From: Halomicrococcus gelatinilyticus
Lineage (GTDB): Archaea; Halobacteriota; Halobacteria; Halobacteriales; Haladaptataceae
Assembly (NCBI GenBank): GCA_024227995.1
Contig: CP100465.1
Location: 682,001 to 746,000 of the forward strand
DNA: 64,000 nucleotides
Direction: 5' to 3'
Part shown: positions 1 to 8,972 of the stretch, piece by piece
Position numbering within the stretch: position 1 is the stretch's first letter
How the letters are laid out: each line of letters opens with the position of its first letter
Notes under the pieces: generated by a model
Databases searched by the model: none
Told to the model about the DNA's origin: nothing
Seen by the model: the letters and a program-made list of their open reading frames with translations, nothing else
Translations under genes and position numbers: made by a program

Positions 1-369
1 GTCGTCGGAACGAACACCGTCATCGACGGCCAGACCACGGTCGGGTCGCACGTCAGCATGCAGTCGAACGTGTACGTCCCGACGAACACGACCATCGGCG
101 ACCAGGTGTTCCTCGGCCCCTGCGCCGTCCTGACGAACGACGCCTACCCCATCCGGACCGAGTCGGAGCTCGCCGGGCCGACGCTGGAGGACCACGTCTC
201 CGTCGGCGCGAACGCGACGCTCCTACCGGGGGTCACCGTCGGCGAGGGGTCGTTCGTCGCCGCCGGCTCCGTCGTCACCGACGACGTCCCGCCGGAGACG
301 CTCGCGGTCGGGAGCCCGGCCGAACATCGACCGCTACCCGACAAGCTCGAAGGAGGGAACCGGATTTGA
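1..369 (+). CDS. Hexapeptide-repeat N-acetyltransferase, 5' truncated (WbpD/WlbB-like)
   Basis: The reading frame is open from the first base, so the N-terminus lies outside the window; 122 residues are visible. They form a left-handed beta-helix of hexapeptide repeats (for example VVGTNTVIDG, TTIGDQVFLG, VSVGANATLLPG). The NDAYP segment matches the region that WbpD/WlbB-type sugar N-acetyltransferases use near the substrate. These enzymes acetylate the 3-amino group of a UDP-3-amino-GlcNAc uronic acid with acetyl-CoA in the cytoplasm. The stop overlaps the next start by four bases, which fits an operon with the aminotransferase that makes the substrate. The family is clear; substrate specificity is inferred from the neighbours. 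Confidence 0.85.
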   Translation, partial: VVGTNTVIDGQTTVGSHVSMQSNVYVPTNTTIGDQVFLGPCAVLTNDAYPIRTESELAGPTLEDHVSVGANATLLPGVTVGEGSFVAAGSVVTDDVPPETLAVGSPAEHRPLPDKLEGGNRI

Positions 370-1448
370 TCCCGATAGCTGACCCACAGGTCGGCGAGGA
401 GGCGCGCGAACGCGTGGCCGACGTCCTCGAGAGCGGCCACCTCGCCGACGGCCCGGAGGTACGACAGTTCGAGGCGGAGTTCGCCGACTTCTGTGGCACC
501 GAGCACGCAGTCGCCACGAGCAACGGGACGACGGCACTCCACGCCGCGTTCGAGGCGCTCGACGTCGGCGACGGCGACACCGTCGTCACCTCCCCGTTCT
601 CCTTCGTCGCCAGCGCGAACGCCGTCCGACTCGCGGGTGCGACGCCCGTCTTCGCCGACGTCGACCCCGAGACATTCACGCTCGACCCGGACGCCGTCGA
701 GGCCGCGGTCCGGAAGCACGACGCGGACGCCGTGCTCGCGGTCCACCTCTACGGCCTGCCGGCACACCTGGACGAGCTGGAGGACATCGCGGCGGCCCAC
801 GACCTCGCGCTCGTCGAGGACGCCGCACAGGCCCACGGCGCTACCTACGACGGCCAGCGCGTCGGTTCGTTCGGCGACGCCGCCTGCTTCTCGTTCTACC
901 CCACGAAGAACATGACGACGGGAGAGGGCGGGATGATAACGACCGACCGGCGCGACGTGGCCGAGCGCGCCGCGAGCTACGTCAACCACGGGCGGCCCGT
1001 GGGCGAGGAGACGGGCTACGACCACGTCAGGGTGGGGCACAACTTCCGGATGACCTCGCTCGCGGCCGCCATCGGCCTGGCGCAACTCGAACGACTCCCG
1101 GAGTTCAACGAGGTGCGCCGCGCGAACGCCGCCTACCTCTCCGACCGACTGGAGAGCGCCGACGTGGCGACGCCGGTCGAACCGGACGACCGCCGCCACG
1201 TCTACCACCAGTACACCGTCCGCACGGACGACCGGGCGGGGCTGCGCGAGCACCTCGAGGCGGAGGGCGTCGGCACGGGCGTCTACTACCCGACGCCCAT
1301 CCACGAACAGCCGGCGTACGACCACGTCGACCCCTCGGTCCCGGTCGCCGAGCGACTCGCCGACCAGGCGCTGTCGCTACCGGTGCATCCGGGACTGGCC
1401 GAAGAGGAGGTGCGGACGATCGCAACTGCTGTCACCAACTATGAGTGA
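366..1448 (+). CDS. DegT/DnrJ/EryC1 aminotransferase (WbpE-like)
   Basis: This 360-residue PLP-dependent sugar aminotransferase has the family signature around GSFGDAACFSFYPTKNM, with Lys181 as the PLP-binding lysine. The family transfers an amino group, usually from glutamate, to a keto sugar nucleotide. The start is TTG at 366, supported by a GGAGG ribosome-binding site at 352-356 and by four-base overlap with the upstream gene. The next gene starts inside its last codons (8-base overlap), so translation is probably coupled. With the adjacent dehydrogenase and acetyltransferase it most likely installs the 3-amino group of a diacetamido uronic acid. Another 3- or 4-amino sugar is possible. 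Confidence 0.9.
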   Translation: MIPIADPQVGEEARERVADVLESGHLADGPEVRQFEAEFADFCGTEHAVATSNGTTALHAAFEALDVGDGDTVVTSPFSFVASANAVRLAGATPVFADVDPETFTLDPDAVEAAVRKHDADAVLAVHLYGLPAHLDELEDIAAAHDLALVEDAAQAHGATYDGQRVGSFGDAACFSFYPTKNMTTGEGGMITTDRRDVAERAASYVNHGRPVGEETGYDHVRVGHNFRMTSLAAAIGLAQLERLPEFNEVRRANAAYLSDRLESADVATPVEPDDRRHVYHQYTVRTDDRAGLREHLEAEGVGTGVYYPTPIHEQPAYDHVDPSVPVAERLADQALSLPVHPGLAEEEVRTIATAVTNYE

Positions 1449-2430
1449 GCCAGCGAACGCGGCGGTCATCGGCGTCGGAAGCATGGGCCGCCACCACGCA
1501 CGCGTCTACAGCGAACTGCCGGACGTCGACCTCGTCGGCGTCGTCGACGCCGACGAAGAGACCGCGACGGCCGTCGCCCGGGACCACGGAACCCGGACGA
1601 TGGCGATGGACCGTGCCCTCGAAGTGGCGGACGTCGCCTCGATCGCCGTCCCGACCGAGTACCACTACCCCGTCGCGAACGACTGCATCGACCACGACGT
1701 CGACGTCCTCATCGAGAAACCGTTCGTCGACACCGCGTCCAGGGGCCGTGAGCTGCTCTCGAACGCCCGCTCTGCGGGCGTGACGGTCCAGGTCGGCCAC
1801 ATCGAGCGGTTCAACCCCGCGGTCCGGACGCTCGGGGAGATCGTCGCCGACCTCGACGTCATCGCCATCGAGGCCCAGCGACTGGGACCGCCGCCGGAGG
1901 GCCGCGCCGTCGACGACAGCGCGGTGATGGACCTGATGATCCACGACATCGACGTGCTGCTGTCGCTCGTCGACGACGACGTCACGACCGTCGCGGCGCA
2001 GGGCGCTCGCGACAACCGCTACGCGAGCGCGAGCGTCGCGTTCGACAGCGGCGTCGTCGCCAACCTGACCGCGAGCCGCGTCACCCAGGAGAAGGTCCGC
2101 CGGCTCTCCATCACGGCGGCGAACTGCCGGGTGAACGTCGACTACACCGACCAGACCGTCGAGATACACCGCCACTCGATGCCCGAGTACATCGACGACA
2201 ACGGCGACCTGCGCTACCGCCACGAGAGCATCGTCGAGCGGCCGACCGTGGAGAACGGCGAACCCCTGAAGAACGAACTGCGGTCGTTCGTTCGCGCGGC
2301 GACGTCGGACGCGACCCCCGTCGTGACCGGCGAGGACGGCCTCCGCGTACTCGAACTCGCGCGGCGCATCGACGAACTGGCGGCGGACGAACAGCGCGCC
2401 GCCGCCGAGACGGAGGTGCGTCCCCGGTGA
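1441..2430 (+). CDS. Gfo/Idh/MocA oxidoreductase, UDP-GlcNAc(A) 3-dehydrogenase-like (WbpB/WlbA)
   Basis: The 329-residue protein begins with a Rossmann NAD(P)-binding fold (GVGSMGRHHA, residues about 10-20) and has the family EKP catalytic motif (LIEKPFVD). In the WbpB/WlbA pathway the enzyme oxidises C3 of UDP-GlcNAcA to give the 3-keto substrate of the aminotransferase encoded just upstream. The gene overlaps both neighbours (8 and 4 bases), which places it inside one operon. The family call is firm. The exact sugar is inferred from the five-enzyme set. Confidence 0.88.
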   Translation: MSEPANAAVIGVGSMGRHHARVYSELPDVDLVGVVDADEETATAVARDHGTRTMAMDRALEVADVASIAVPTEYHYPVANDCIDHDVDVLIEKPFVDTASRGRELLSNARSAGVTVQVGHIERFNPAVRTLGEIVADLDVIAIEAQRLGPPPEGRAVDDSAVMDLMIHDIDVLLSLVDDDVTTVAAQGARDNRYASASVAFDSGVVANLTASRVTQEKVRRLSITAANCRVNVDYTDQTVEIHRHSMPEYIDDNGDLRYRHESIVERPTVENGEPLKNELRSFVRAATSDATPVVTGEDGLRVLELARRIDELAADEQRAAAETEVRPR

Positions 2431-3782
2431 GCCTGCGGGAGACGCAAGCCTTCTACGGCAGCGACGCGTCGCCGGCCGAGCAGCGCGAGGCGTTCCGCTC
2501 CGGCGATATCCCCGTCGCCGTCTACGGACTCGGGAAGATGGGACTGCCGCTCGCCGCGGTGTACGCCGAGACGTGTGGGAACGTCGTCGGTGCTGACGTC
2601 GACCCCGCCGTCGTCGAGTCGGTGAACCGCGGCGACTGCCACGTCGACCGCGAACCCGGCCTGGACGACCTCGTCGCGGAGACGGTGTCGGCGGGGGCGC
2701 TGCGGGCGACCGAGTCGCCGCGCGAGGCCGCCGCGGAGGCGTCGGTCCACGTCCTCATCGTCCCGACGCCCATCACCGACGCGAACGAGCCGGACCTCTC
2801 CATCCTCCAGGCCGCGGTCGAGGACGTCGCCGACGGACTGTCACGAGGCGACCTCGTCGTCGTCGAGTGCACGGTGCCGCCGGGCACCGCCCGCGAGGCG
2901 GTGCGCCCGACGCTGGCGCGCGAGAGCGACGTCGACCGGGACGAGTTCGGCGTCGCCGTCTGCCCGGAGCGGACCTCCAGCGGGCGCGCGCTGAAGGACA
3001 TCCGCGGGGCCTATCCGAAGGTCGTCGGCGGCGTCGACGACGAGAGCACGCGCGCCGCGGCGGTTCTGTACGGCGAACTGACGACGAACGACGTCATCGA
3101 GGTGCCGGACGCGACGACGGCGGAGGCCGTCAAGGTGTTCGAGGGGGTCTACCGCGACGTGAACATCGCGCTGGCGAACGAACTGGCGACGCTCGCCGAC
3201 GCGATGGACGTGGACGTCAACGCGGCCATCGAGACCGCCAACACCCAGCCGTTCTGCGACATCCACCGCCCCGGCCCCGGCGTCGGCGGCCACTGCATCC
3301 CCTACTACCCGTACTTCCTCATCGACCGGTTCGAGCCGGAGATGCGCCTGCTGAAGACCGCCCGCGAGGTCAACGACTCGATGCCGTCGTTCACCGTCGA
3401 GACGCTCGCCGAGGAGCTGACGGACGAGGGCGAGGTCCTCGACGGTGCGACCGTCGCGGTGCTCGGGCTCACCTACCGTCCCGGCGTCGAGGAGACGCGG
3501 GCCACGCCGGCGCGGCCCATCTGCGCCGACCTCGACGAACGTGGAGCCGAGGTGCTGGCGGTCGACCCGATGCTGGCGACGGCCGACGACTTCGCGGCGT
3601 CGATGGTCGACCTGCCGGCGCTGGCCGACCACGACCTGGACGCCGCCGTGCTCGTCACCGCCCACGAGGAGTTCGCGGGCCTCGACTGGACCGCCTTCGA
3701 CCCGATGGTCGTCGTCGACGGACGCGACGCGCTCGACATCGAGGGGGCCGACCACCGCGTCTACACCATCGGGGGTGGGTAG
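2427..3782 (+). CDS. UDP-N-acetylhexosamine 6-dehydrogenase (WbpA/WecC family)
   Basis: This 451-residue nucleotide-sugar dehydrogenase has an N-terminal Rossmann fold (AVYGLGKMGLPLA), a central helix domain and a C-terminal UDP-binding domain. The catalytic cysteine is Cys290 in GGHCIPYYP. The reaction is a two-step NAD-dependent oxidation of C6 to a carboxylate. The start is GTG at 2427, overlapping the upstream stop. Sequence alone does not separate UDP-GlcNAc dehydrogenase (WbpA) from UDP-ManNAc dehydrogenase (WecC). The neighbouring 3-dehydrogenase and aminotransferase favour the former. Confidence 0.9.
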   Translation: MSLRETQAFYGSDASPAEQREAFRSGDIPVAVYGLGKMGLPLAAVYAETCGNVVGADVDPAVVESVNRGDCHVDREPGLDDLVAETVSAGALRATESPREAAAEASVHVLIVPTPITDANEPDLSILQAAVEDVADGLSRGDLVVVECTVPPGTAREAVRPTLARESDVDRDEFGVAVCPERTSSGRALKDIRGAYPKVVGGVDDESTRAAAVLYGELTTNDVIEVPDATTAEAVKVFEGVYRDVNIALANELATLADAMDVDVNAAIETANTQPFCDIHRPGPGVGGHCIPYYPYFLIDRFEPEMRLLKTAREVNDSMPSFTVETLAEELTDEGEVLDGATVAVLGLTYRPGVEETRATPARPICADLDERGAEVLAVDPMLATADDFAASMVDLPALADHDLDAAVLVTAHEEFAGLDWTAFDPMVVVDGRDALDIEGADHRVYTIGGG

Positions 3783-4790
3783 ATGTACGAGGACAGCACC
3801 GTCGCGGTCGTCGTCCCGGCGTACGACGAGGAGGGGTTCGTCGGCGACGTCATCGACACCGTCCCCGGGTTCGTCGACCGCGTCTACGCCGTCGACGACG
3901 CCTCGACCGACGGGACGTGGGGCGAGATACAGGCCCGCGTCGACCACGAGGTGGCGGGCGGCGTGGACGCGGGCGTCGCCGCCAGCGACGCCGCGACCGC
4001 CGAACGCGAGGTCGAGTCCGACGGCGGCGCGGTCGACCAGCACGTCGTCGGCATCCGCCACGACCGCAACCGGGGCGTCGGCGCGGCCATCAAGACCGGC
4101 TACTGCGCCGCACGCGACGACGGCATCGACGTGACCGCGGTCATGGCCGGTGACGGCCAGATGGACCCGGCGATGTTGGAGCGCGTCGTCGCCCCGGTCG
4201 TCGACGGTCGCGCCGAGTACGCCAAGGGCAACCGGCTCTCGAGCGCCGAGTACCGGCGCGACATGTCGACGTGGCGCTCGTTCGGCAACTGGCTGCTGAC
4301 CTACCTGACGAAGGTTGCCAGCGGCTACTGGGGGATGGTCGACCCGCAGAACGGCTACACCGCCATCTCCCTGGACGCGCTGGAGGCCGTCGACGTCGAG
4401 TCGGTGTACGACGACTACGGCTTCGCCAACGCCCTCCTCACCAGGCTGAACGTCCACGGAATGTGCGTCGTCGACGTCCCCGTCCCGGCCGTCTACGGCG
4501 ACGAGGAGAGCAGCATCGCCTACTCGACGTTCGTCCCGAAGCTGTCCATGCTGCTGTTGCGTTGTTTCCTCTGGCGACTGAAGGCGAAGTACCTCGTCCA
4601 CGACTTCCACCCGCTCTCGTTCCTCTACGGGGTGGGAGCCGCCGGGACCGGTGCCGGCCTCGCGAGCGCCCTCCGTGGCGACGACGAGGACGGCCTCGCC
4701 GCCACGCTGGTGGGACTGGTCGCGCTCCTGCTGGCGATGACGTTCGACCGCGAGGACAACGAGGAGCTGTACCGGAGGGAGAAGCCATGA
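3783..4790 (+). CDS. GT2 family glycosyltransferase with C-terminal membrane segments
   Basis: The 335-residue protein has a GT-A fold with VVVPAYDEEGF at the N-terminus, DDAS for nucleotide binding and the metal-binding region around AGDGQMDP. Two hydrophobic segments (about residues 280-318) suggest membrane anchoring with the active site in the cytoplasm. It resembles dolichyl-phosphate sugar synthases and other lipid-phosphate glycosyltransferases. An acidic, Ala-rich stretch (residues about 52-82) between DDAS and HDRNRGVG is unusual. The ATG abuts the preceding stop, and the 3' end overlaps the epimerase gene by four bases. Donor and acceptor are unknown; the donor is probably the nucleotide sugar made by this operon. 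Confidence 0.85.
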   Translation: MYEDSTVAVVVPAYDEEGFVGDVIDTVPGFVDRVYAVDDASTDGTWGEIQARVDHEVAGGVDAGVAASDAATAEREVESDGGAVDQHVVGIRHDRNRGVGAAIKTGYCAARDDGIDVTAVMAGDGQMDPAMLERVVAPVVDGRAEYAKGNRLSSAEYRRDMSTWRSFGNWLLTYLTKVASGYWGMVDPQNGYTAISLDALEAVDVESVYDDYGFANALLTRLNVHGMCVVDVPVPAVYGDEESSIAYSTFVPKLSMLLLRCFLWRLKAKYLVHDFHPLSFLYGVGAAGTGAGLASALRGDDEDGLAATLVGLVALLLAMTFDREDNEELYRREKP

Positions 4791-5842
4791 AGGTGCTGAC
4801 CGTCGTCGGCGCGCGACCGCAGTTCGTGAAGGCCGCCGTCGTCTCGCGACAGCTGCGCCGCGACCACGAGGAGGTGCTGGTCCACACCGGCCAGCACTAC
4901 GACGAGGGGCTGTCCGACGTGTTCTTCGACGAACTCTCGATCCCGCGTCCGGACGTGAACCTCGGCGTCGGGTCGGACACCCACGGCCGCCAGACCGCCC
5001 GGATGCTCGAAGGGCTGGAGGCGGTCGTGACCGAGCGAGACCCGGACGTGGTGCTCGTGTACGGCGACACGAACTCGACGCTGGCGGCCGCCATCGCCGC
5101 GTCGAAGCTCGACCCGCCGCTCGCGCACGTCGAGGCCGGGATGCGCTCGGGGTCCGACATCCCCGAGGAGACGAACCGGGTGCTCACCGACCACGCCGCC
5201 GACCTGCTGTTCGCGCCGTCCGAGGAGGCGGCCGCGAACCTCCGGAGCGAGGGGCTCACCGACGGCGTCCACGTCAGCGGCGACGTCGGGTACGACGCCC
5301 TGCTGTGGGCGCGCGAGCGCGCGGACGAATCCGTGCTCGGCGACGTCGGCGTCGAGGACCGGGCGTTCGTCCTCGCGACCGTCCACCGGGAGGCGAACGC
5401 CGACGACCCGGACCGCCTCGAGTCCATCGTGGCGGCGCTGGCGGCCGACCCGCGGCGCGTCGTCTTCCCGGCGCACCCGCGGACGACGGACCGACTCAGG
5501 GAGTTCGGTCTCTACGAGCGCGCCACGCGCGAACTGACCGTCGTCGACCCCGTCGGGTACCGGCAGTTCGTCGCGCTGCTCGACGCCGCCGACGTCGTCG
5601 CCACCGACTCCGGCGGCGTCCAGAAGGAGGCGTTCTTCCTCGACACGCCCTGCGTCACCCTGCGGGAGGAGACCGAGTGGGTCGAGACGGTCGAGAGCGA
5701 CTGGAACACGCTCGTCGGTGCCGACGAGGACGCCGTGCGGACGGCGCTCGCGGAGGCGTCGACGCCCGACGAGAAACCGTCGCCGTACGGCGACGGCGAC
5801 GCGGCACGACACATCGTCGAGGTGTTATCAGATGTCGTCTGA
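4787..5842 (+). CDS. wecB: UDP-N-acetylglucosamine 2-epimerase, non-hydrolysing
   Basis: The 351-residue protein carries the family motifs VVGARPQFVKAA, HTGQHYDEGLSD, VYGDTNSTLAA, HVEAGMRS and DSGGVQKEA in order. The enzyme interconverts UDP-GlcNAc and UDP-ManNAc. The WbpI branch does the same on UDP-GlcNAc3NAcA. The start at 4787 has a good GGAGGG ribosome-binding site and an ATGA overlap with the glycosyltransferase. A longer in-frame extension upstream is only a shadow of that gene. Downstream it overlaps the deacetylase gene by 11 bases. Confidence 0.93.
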   Translation: MKVLTVVGARPQFVKAAVVSRQLRRDHEEVLVHTGQHYDEGLSDVFFDELSIPRPDVNLGVGSDTHGRQTARMLEGLEAVVTERDPDVVLVYGDTNSTLAAAIAASKLDPPLAHVEAGMRSGSDIPEETNRVLTDHAADLLFAPSEEAAANLRSEGLTDGVHVSGDVGYDALLWARERADESVLGDVGVEDRAFVLATVHREANADDPDRLESIVAALAADPRRVVFPAHPRTTDRLREFGLYERATRELTVVDPVGYRQFVALLDAADVVATDSGGVQKEAFFLDTPCVTLREETEWVETVESDWNTLVGADEDAVRTALAEASTPDEKPSPYGDGDAARHIVEVLSDVV

Positions 5843-6722
5843 CCACTCGTTCGCGCTCTGTCTCACGCACGACCTGGACCGACCGTACAAGGGGTTGCAA
5901 GCGCCGTACTACGCGCTTGTCGACCGCGACCTCTCGCACCTCTCGGCGCTGTCGTCGGACGTCAATCCCTGGTGGCAGTTCGACACCATGATGGCGATCG
6001 AGGAGTCGCTGGGCGTTCGGTCGGCCGTCTACGTGCTCCAGGAGGAGTCGATCACCGAGAAGGACCCCCACCAGTGGCTGCAGCCGCGCTACTGGATCGA
6101 ACACCTCGGTCGCTACGACCTCTTCGACGCCGACATCCTGCGGGCGCTGCACGAACTGGACGACGGCGGCTGGGAGATCGGCCTCCACGGCTCGTACGAC
6201 TCGCCCGACGACCGGGCCCTCCTCGCCGAGCAGAAGACGGCGCTGGAGGCCGCGCTCGGCCACGAGGTGCGCGGCGGCCGCCAGCACCACCTCAACATGG
6301 CCGACGACACGTGGGAGCACCACGACGCCATCGGCCTGGAGTACGACGCCAGCCTCGGCTCCAGCAGCGAGGTGGGCTTCCAGCACGGCTACCGGCCGAA
6401 GCGCCCGTTCGACGACGACTTCCTCGTCTTCCCGCTGACCGTCATGGACGTCGCGCTCCCAGACCCCGGCGAGGCGTTCGACCGGGCGTGGGAGAAGTGT
6501 CGCCGCCTGCTCGACGAGGCGGAGGCGAACGACGCGGTGATGACGGTGCTGTGGCACCCGCGACTGTTCGCCGACGAGTTCCCCGGTCACAACCGGCTCT
6601 ACCGCCGACTGATCGAGGAGGCGCTGGCGCGCGGAGCGTGGGTCGGTCCGCCGGCCGAACTGTACGACCGCCTCACGGAACCGGACGAGCGGGTCGGCGT
6701 CGCCGGTGCGAGCCGACCGTAG
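5832..6722 (+). CDS. Polysaccharide deacetylase family protein
   Basis: The 296-residue protein has LTHDLDRPYKG near its N-terminus, in place of the NodB TFDDG motif, with an Asp pair for metal and catalysis. It also has IGLHGSYDS and GGRQHHLNM, motifs of the deacetylase subgroup found in surface-polysaccharide clusters. The reaction would be removal of N- or O-acetyl groups from a glycan. No signal peptide is visible, so it probably acts on cytoplasmic lipid-linked or nucleotide-linked glycans. The ATG lies inside the epimerase gene, 11 bases before its stop. About 90 bases separate it from the next gene. Confidence 0.82.
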   Translation: MSSDHSFALCLTHDLDRPYKGLQAPYYALVDRDLSHLSALSSDVNPWWQFDTMMAIEESLGVRSAVYVLQEESITEKDPHQWLQPRYWIEHLGRYDLFDADILRALHELDDGGWEIGLHGSYDSPDDRALLAEQKTALEAALGHEVRGGRQHHLNMADDTWEHHDAIGLEYDASLGSSSEVGFQHGYRPKRPFDDDFLVFPLTVMDVALPDPGEAFDRAWEKCRRLLDEAEANDAVMTVLWHPRLFADEFPGHNRLYRRLIEEALARGAWVGPPAELYDRLTEPDERVGVAGASRP

Positions 6723-6770
6723 CCGCCGCCTGACAGCTGGTTCCGCCGACCCTGTCCACCGGCAGGTGGA

Positions 6771-6780
6771 GGATAACAAA
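6771..6780 (+). promoter_or_regulatory. Promoter-like decamer GGATAACAAA before the FemAB-like gene
   Basis: GGATAACAAA ends 36 bases before the ATG at 6817. The same decamer occurs at 9271-9280 before the GT4 gene, again preceded by GGTGG-type sequence. Position and composition suggest a BRE/TATA element for the second transcription unit of the glycan cluster. Confidence 0.5.
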
Positions 6781-6816
6781 GTGAAAACCGGGTGCTAACT
6801 GGAAACGAGACGACGA

Positions 6817-7896
6817 ATGAGAGTCGAACGTCTGAACCTCGCCGAGTGGGCCGACGCACTCCCGCCGGACGGCTTCGAACCGTTTCACCTTCCAGAGGCA
6901 CTATCCGCCATCGACAGCCACGCGACCGGCGATCTCCGGCTGTACGGCGGCTTCAAAGGGAACCAGCCCATCGCACTGCTACCGGTGGTCGTTCAGGAGC
7001 GGTCGGTCGGGACCGCCGTGCTCTCGCCGCCGCCCGGGATGGCGATTCCACGACTCGGTCCCATCCTCATGCCGACCAGCCCCAAACGACGCAAACAGGA
7101 GAAGGTGAACCAGGAGTTCACCGAACGGGTCCTCGACCGCGTCGGGGCCGACTTCGCGCTCGACGAGCGACTCGCCAGCGCAGGCCTGGACGACGCGCTC
7201 GCGACGCGGGTCGGCGAGCGCGTCGACGAGGGGCTCACCCTGTTCCGGATGATCTGTGGCACCGACTACGGCGACCCGCGCCCCTACCTCTGGGGCGATC
7301 TCGCGGTCGAGCCCTACTTCACGTACCACCTCGACCTCGACGGGCGGTCGCCGGACGAGGTGATGAAGTCCTTCAGCAAGAGCCTCCGGCGCGAGATCCG
7401 CGACGCCCGCGACCTCGACGTCACCGTCGAACGCGAAGGGGTCGACGGCGCCCGCGCCGTCTACGAGCACACCGTCGCGCGCTACGACGACCAGGGCGAG
7501 CGCCTCGACCTGCCGTGGCCGTACGTCCGCGAACTCTGGCAGAACATGGACGACCGCGCGCGGACGTACGTCGCCCGCGACGGCGACGGCGAGTACCTCA
7601 CGGGCATCACCGTGCTGTACTCCAACGACGCGGGGTACTTCTGGCAGGGCGGCGCGCGCACGGTGTACGAGGGAACGAGCGTCAACAGCCTCGTCCACTG
7701 GAACGTCATCGAGGAGATCGTCGACGACCCCCCGGTGGAATCGGTGACGACCTACGACCTGATGGGGGCGAACACCCAGCGACTCTGTCGGTACAAGTCG
7801 AAGTTCGGCGCCGACCTCGTTCCCTACTACCTGGTGGAGTCGTCCGGCACGACCATGGCTGCAGCCAAGCGAGCCTACGAGTTCGTCCAGGGATGA
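6817..7896 (+). CDS. FemAB-like GNAT-fold acyl/aminoacyltransferase
   Basis: The 359-residue protein has the two-lobed FemAB-like (Acetyltransf_6/BioF2 type) architecture. The second lobe carries SLRREIRDARDLDV, GITVLYSNDAGYFWQGG and YDLMGANTQRLCRYKSKFGA, which match this family's C-terminal half. Such proteins attach amino acids or acyl groups to cell-surface polymers in bacteria; archaeal members sit in polysaccharide clusters and are not characterised. Its stop overlaps the downstream DUF354 gene by four bases. It probably decorates the same glycan. Substrate is unknown. Confidence 0.75.
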   Translation: MRVERLNLAEWADALPPDGFEPFHLPEALSAIDSHATGDLRLYGGFKGNQPIALLPVVVQERSVGTAVLSPPPGMAIPRLGPILMPTSPKRRKQEKVNQEFTERVLDRVGADFALDERLASAGLDDALATRVGERVDEGLTLFRMICGTDYGDPRPYLWGDLAVEPYFTYHLDLDGRSPDEVMKSFSKSLRREIRDARDLDVTVEREGVDGARAVYEHTVARYDDQGERLDLPWPYVRELWQNMDDRARTYVARDGDGEYLTGITVLYSNDAGYFWQGGARTVYEGTSVNSLVHWNVIEEIVDDPPVESVTTYDLMGANTQRLCRYKSKFGADLVPYYLVESSGTTMAAAKRAYEFVQG

Positions 7897-8972
7897 GGTA
7901 CCTCTTCTTCACGAACACCCCGGCTCACGTCCACCTCTATCGCCACGCCGTCGAACGACTCGACGAGCGGGGCCACGACGTGCTCGTGCTCGGTCGCGAC
8001 TACGGCTGCACGCAGGCGCTGCTCGACTACTACGACCTGCCGCACGAGATCTACGGCGCCTGCGACACGACGAAGCTCTCGCTGTTCCGCGAACTGCCGG
8101 AGCATTACCTCGGCATCTTCCGGCGGACGCTCCGGTACCGGCCGGACCTCGTGTTCGGCGTCGGGTCGTACGCCGCCCACGCCGGCGCCGTCTCGCGAGC
8201 GCCGGTGGTCGTCGTGGCCGACTCCGAGCCCACGACGCTCGACCACCTCGCCGCGCGGCCGTTCGTCGACACGTTCCTCACGCCGCACACGTTCGGCAAG
8301 GACCTCGGCGGCAACCACTACGAGTTCCGCGGGTTCAAGGAACTCGCCTACCTCCACCCGGCGGTGTACGACCCCGACCCGACCATCCGCGACGAACTCG
8401 GCGTCGGGCCGGACGAGCGCTACGTCGTCCTCCGGTTCAACGCCTTCGGCTCCCACCACGACGTCGGCCAGTCGGGGTTCTCGCCGGCGAAGCGTCGCCG
8501 CCTCGTCGACACGCTCGCCGAGCACGCGACCGTCTTCGTCTCCGACGAGGCGGACGGCCCGACGCCGGAGCAGGCCCGCCCGTTCGACCTCCATCCCGCA
8601 CGACTCCACGACGCGCTGGCCGAGGCCAGCCTGCTCGTCGCCGACACCCAGACGATGGTGACGGAGGCGGCGCTGCTGGGGACGCCCGCGATCCGCTCGA
8701 ACTCCTTCGTCGGCGACTCCGACATGGGCAACTTCCTCGAACTCGAGCGCGAGGGACTGATATACAACCGCCAGGACTTCGACGACGTCCTCGACCGCGC
8801 GCACGAACTGGTGAAAGACGACACCGCGAAGGAGCGCTGGGCCGCGAAGCGCGACGCGTACGTCGCCGACAAGGTGAACCTGACGGAGGTCATCGTCGAC
8901 GTCGCCGAGCGGGCCGCGCCCGTGCGGACGGGGTCGTCGATGGAGCGCGTCGCCGCCGTCTCGCAGCGGTAA
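7893..8972 (+). CDS. DUF354 protein, GT-B-like (copy 1)
   Basis: The 359-residue protein matches the DUF354 family, archaeal proteins with a GT-B-like fold related to UDP-GlcNAc 2-epimerases and MurG-like transferases. The N-terminus FFTNTPAHVHLYRHAV carries the family HVH motif. The C-terminal half has VADTQTMVTEAALLGTPAI, equivalent to the nucleotide-binding loop. The start at 7893 overlaps the upstream gene by four bases. A clear paralogue is encoded at 10283-11371. Function is probably glycan assembly; donor and acceptor are not known. Confidence 0.8.
   Translation: MRYLFFTNTPAHVHLYRHAVERLDERGHDVLVLGRDYGCTQALLDYYDLPHEIYGACDTTKLSLFRELPEHYLGIFRRTLRYRPDLVFGVGSYAAHAGAVSRAPVVVVADSEPTTLDHLAARPFVDTFLTPHTFGKDLGGNHYEFRGFKELAYLHPAVYDPDPTIRDELGVGPDERYVVLRFNAFGSHHDVGQSGFSPAKRRRLVDTLAEHATVFVSDEADGPTPEQARPFDLHPARLHDALAEASLLVADTQTMVTEAALLGTPAIRSNSFVGDSDMGNFLELEREGLIYNRQDFDDVLDRAHELVKDDTAKERWAAKRDAYVADKVNLTEVIVDVAERAAPVRTGSSMERVAAVSQR

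Noticed and set aside
144..1325. Long - strand frame opposite the aminotransferase gene
   Set aside because: Its composition is Arg/Val-rich without motifs and it mirrors the codon structure of the + strand gene. High GC keeps antisense frames open here.
4271..4786. N-terminal extension of the UDP-GlcNAc 2-epimerase frame
   Set aside because: The extension is an out-of-frame shadow of the glycosyltransferase gene. The ATG at 4787 has a ribosome-binding site and starts the conserved domain.
6792..7892. N-terminal extension of the first DUF354 protein
   Set aside because: It overlaps the FemAB-like gene fully and is Arg-rich without motifs.
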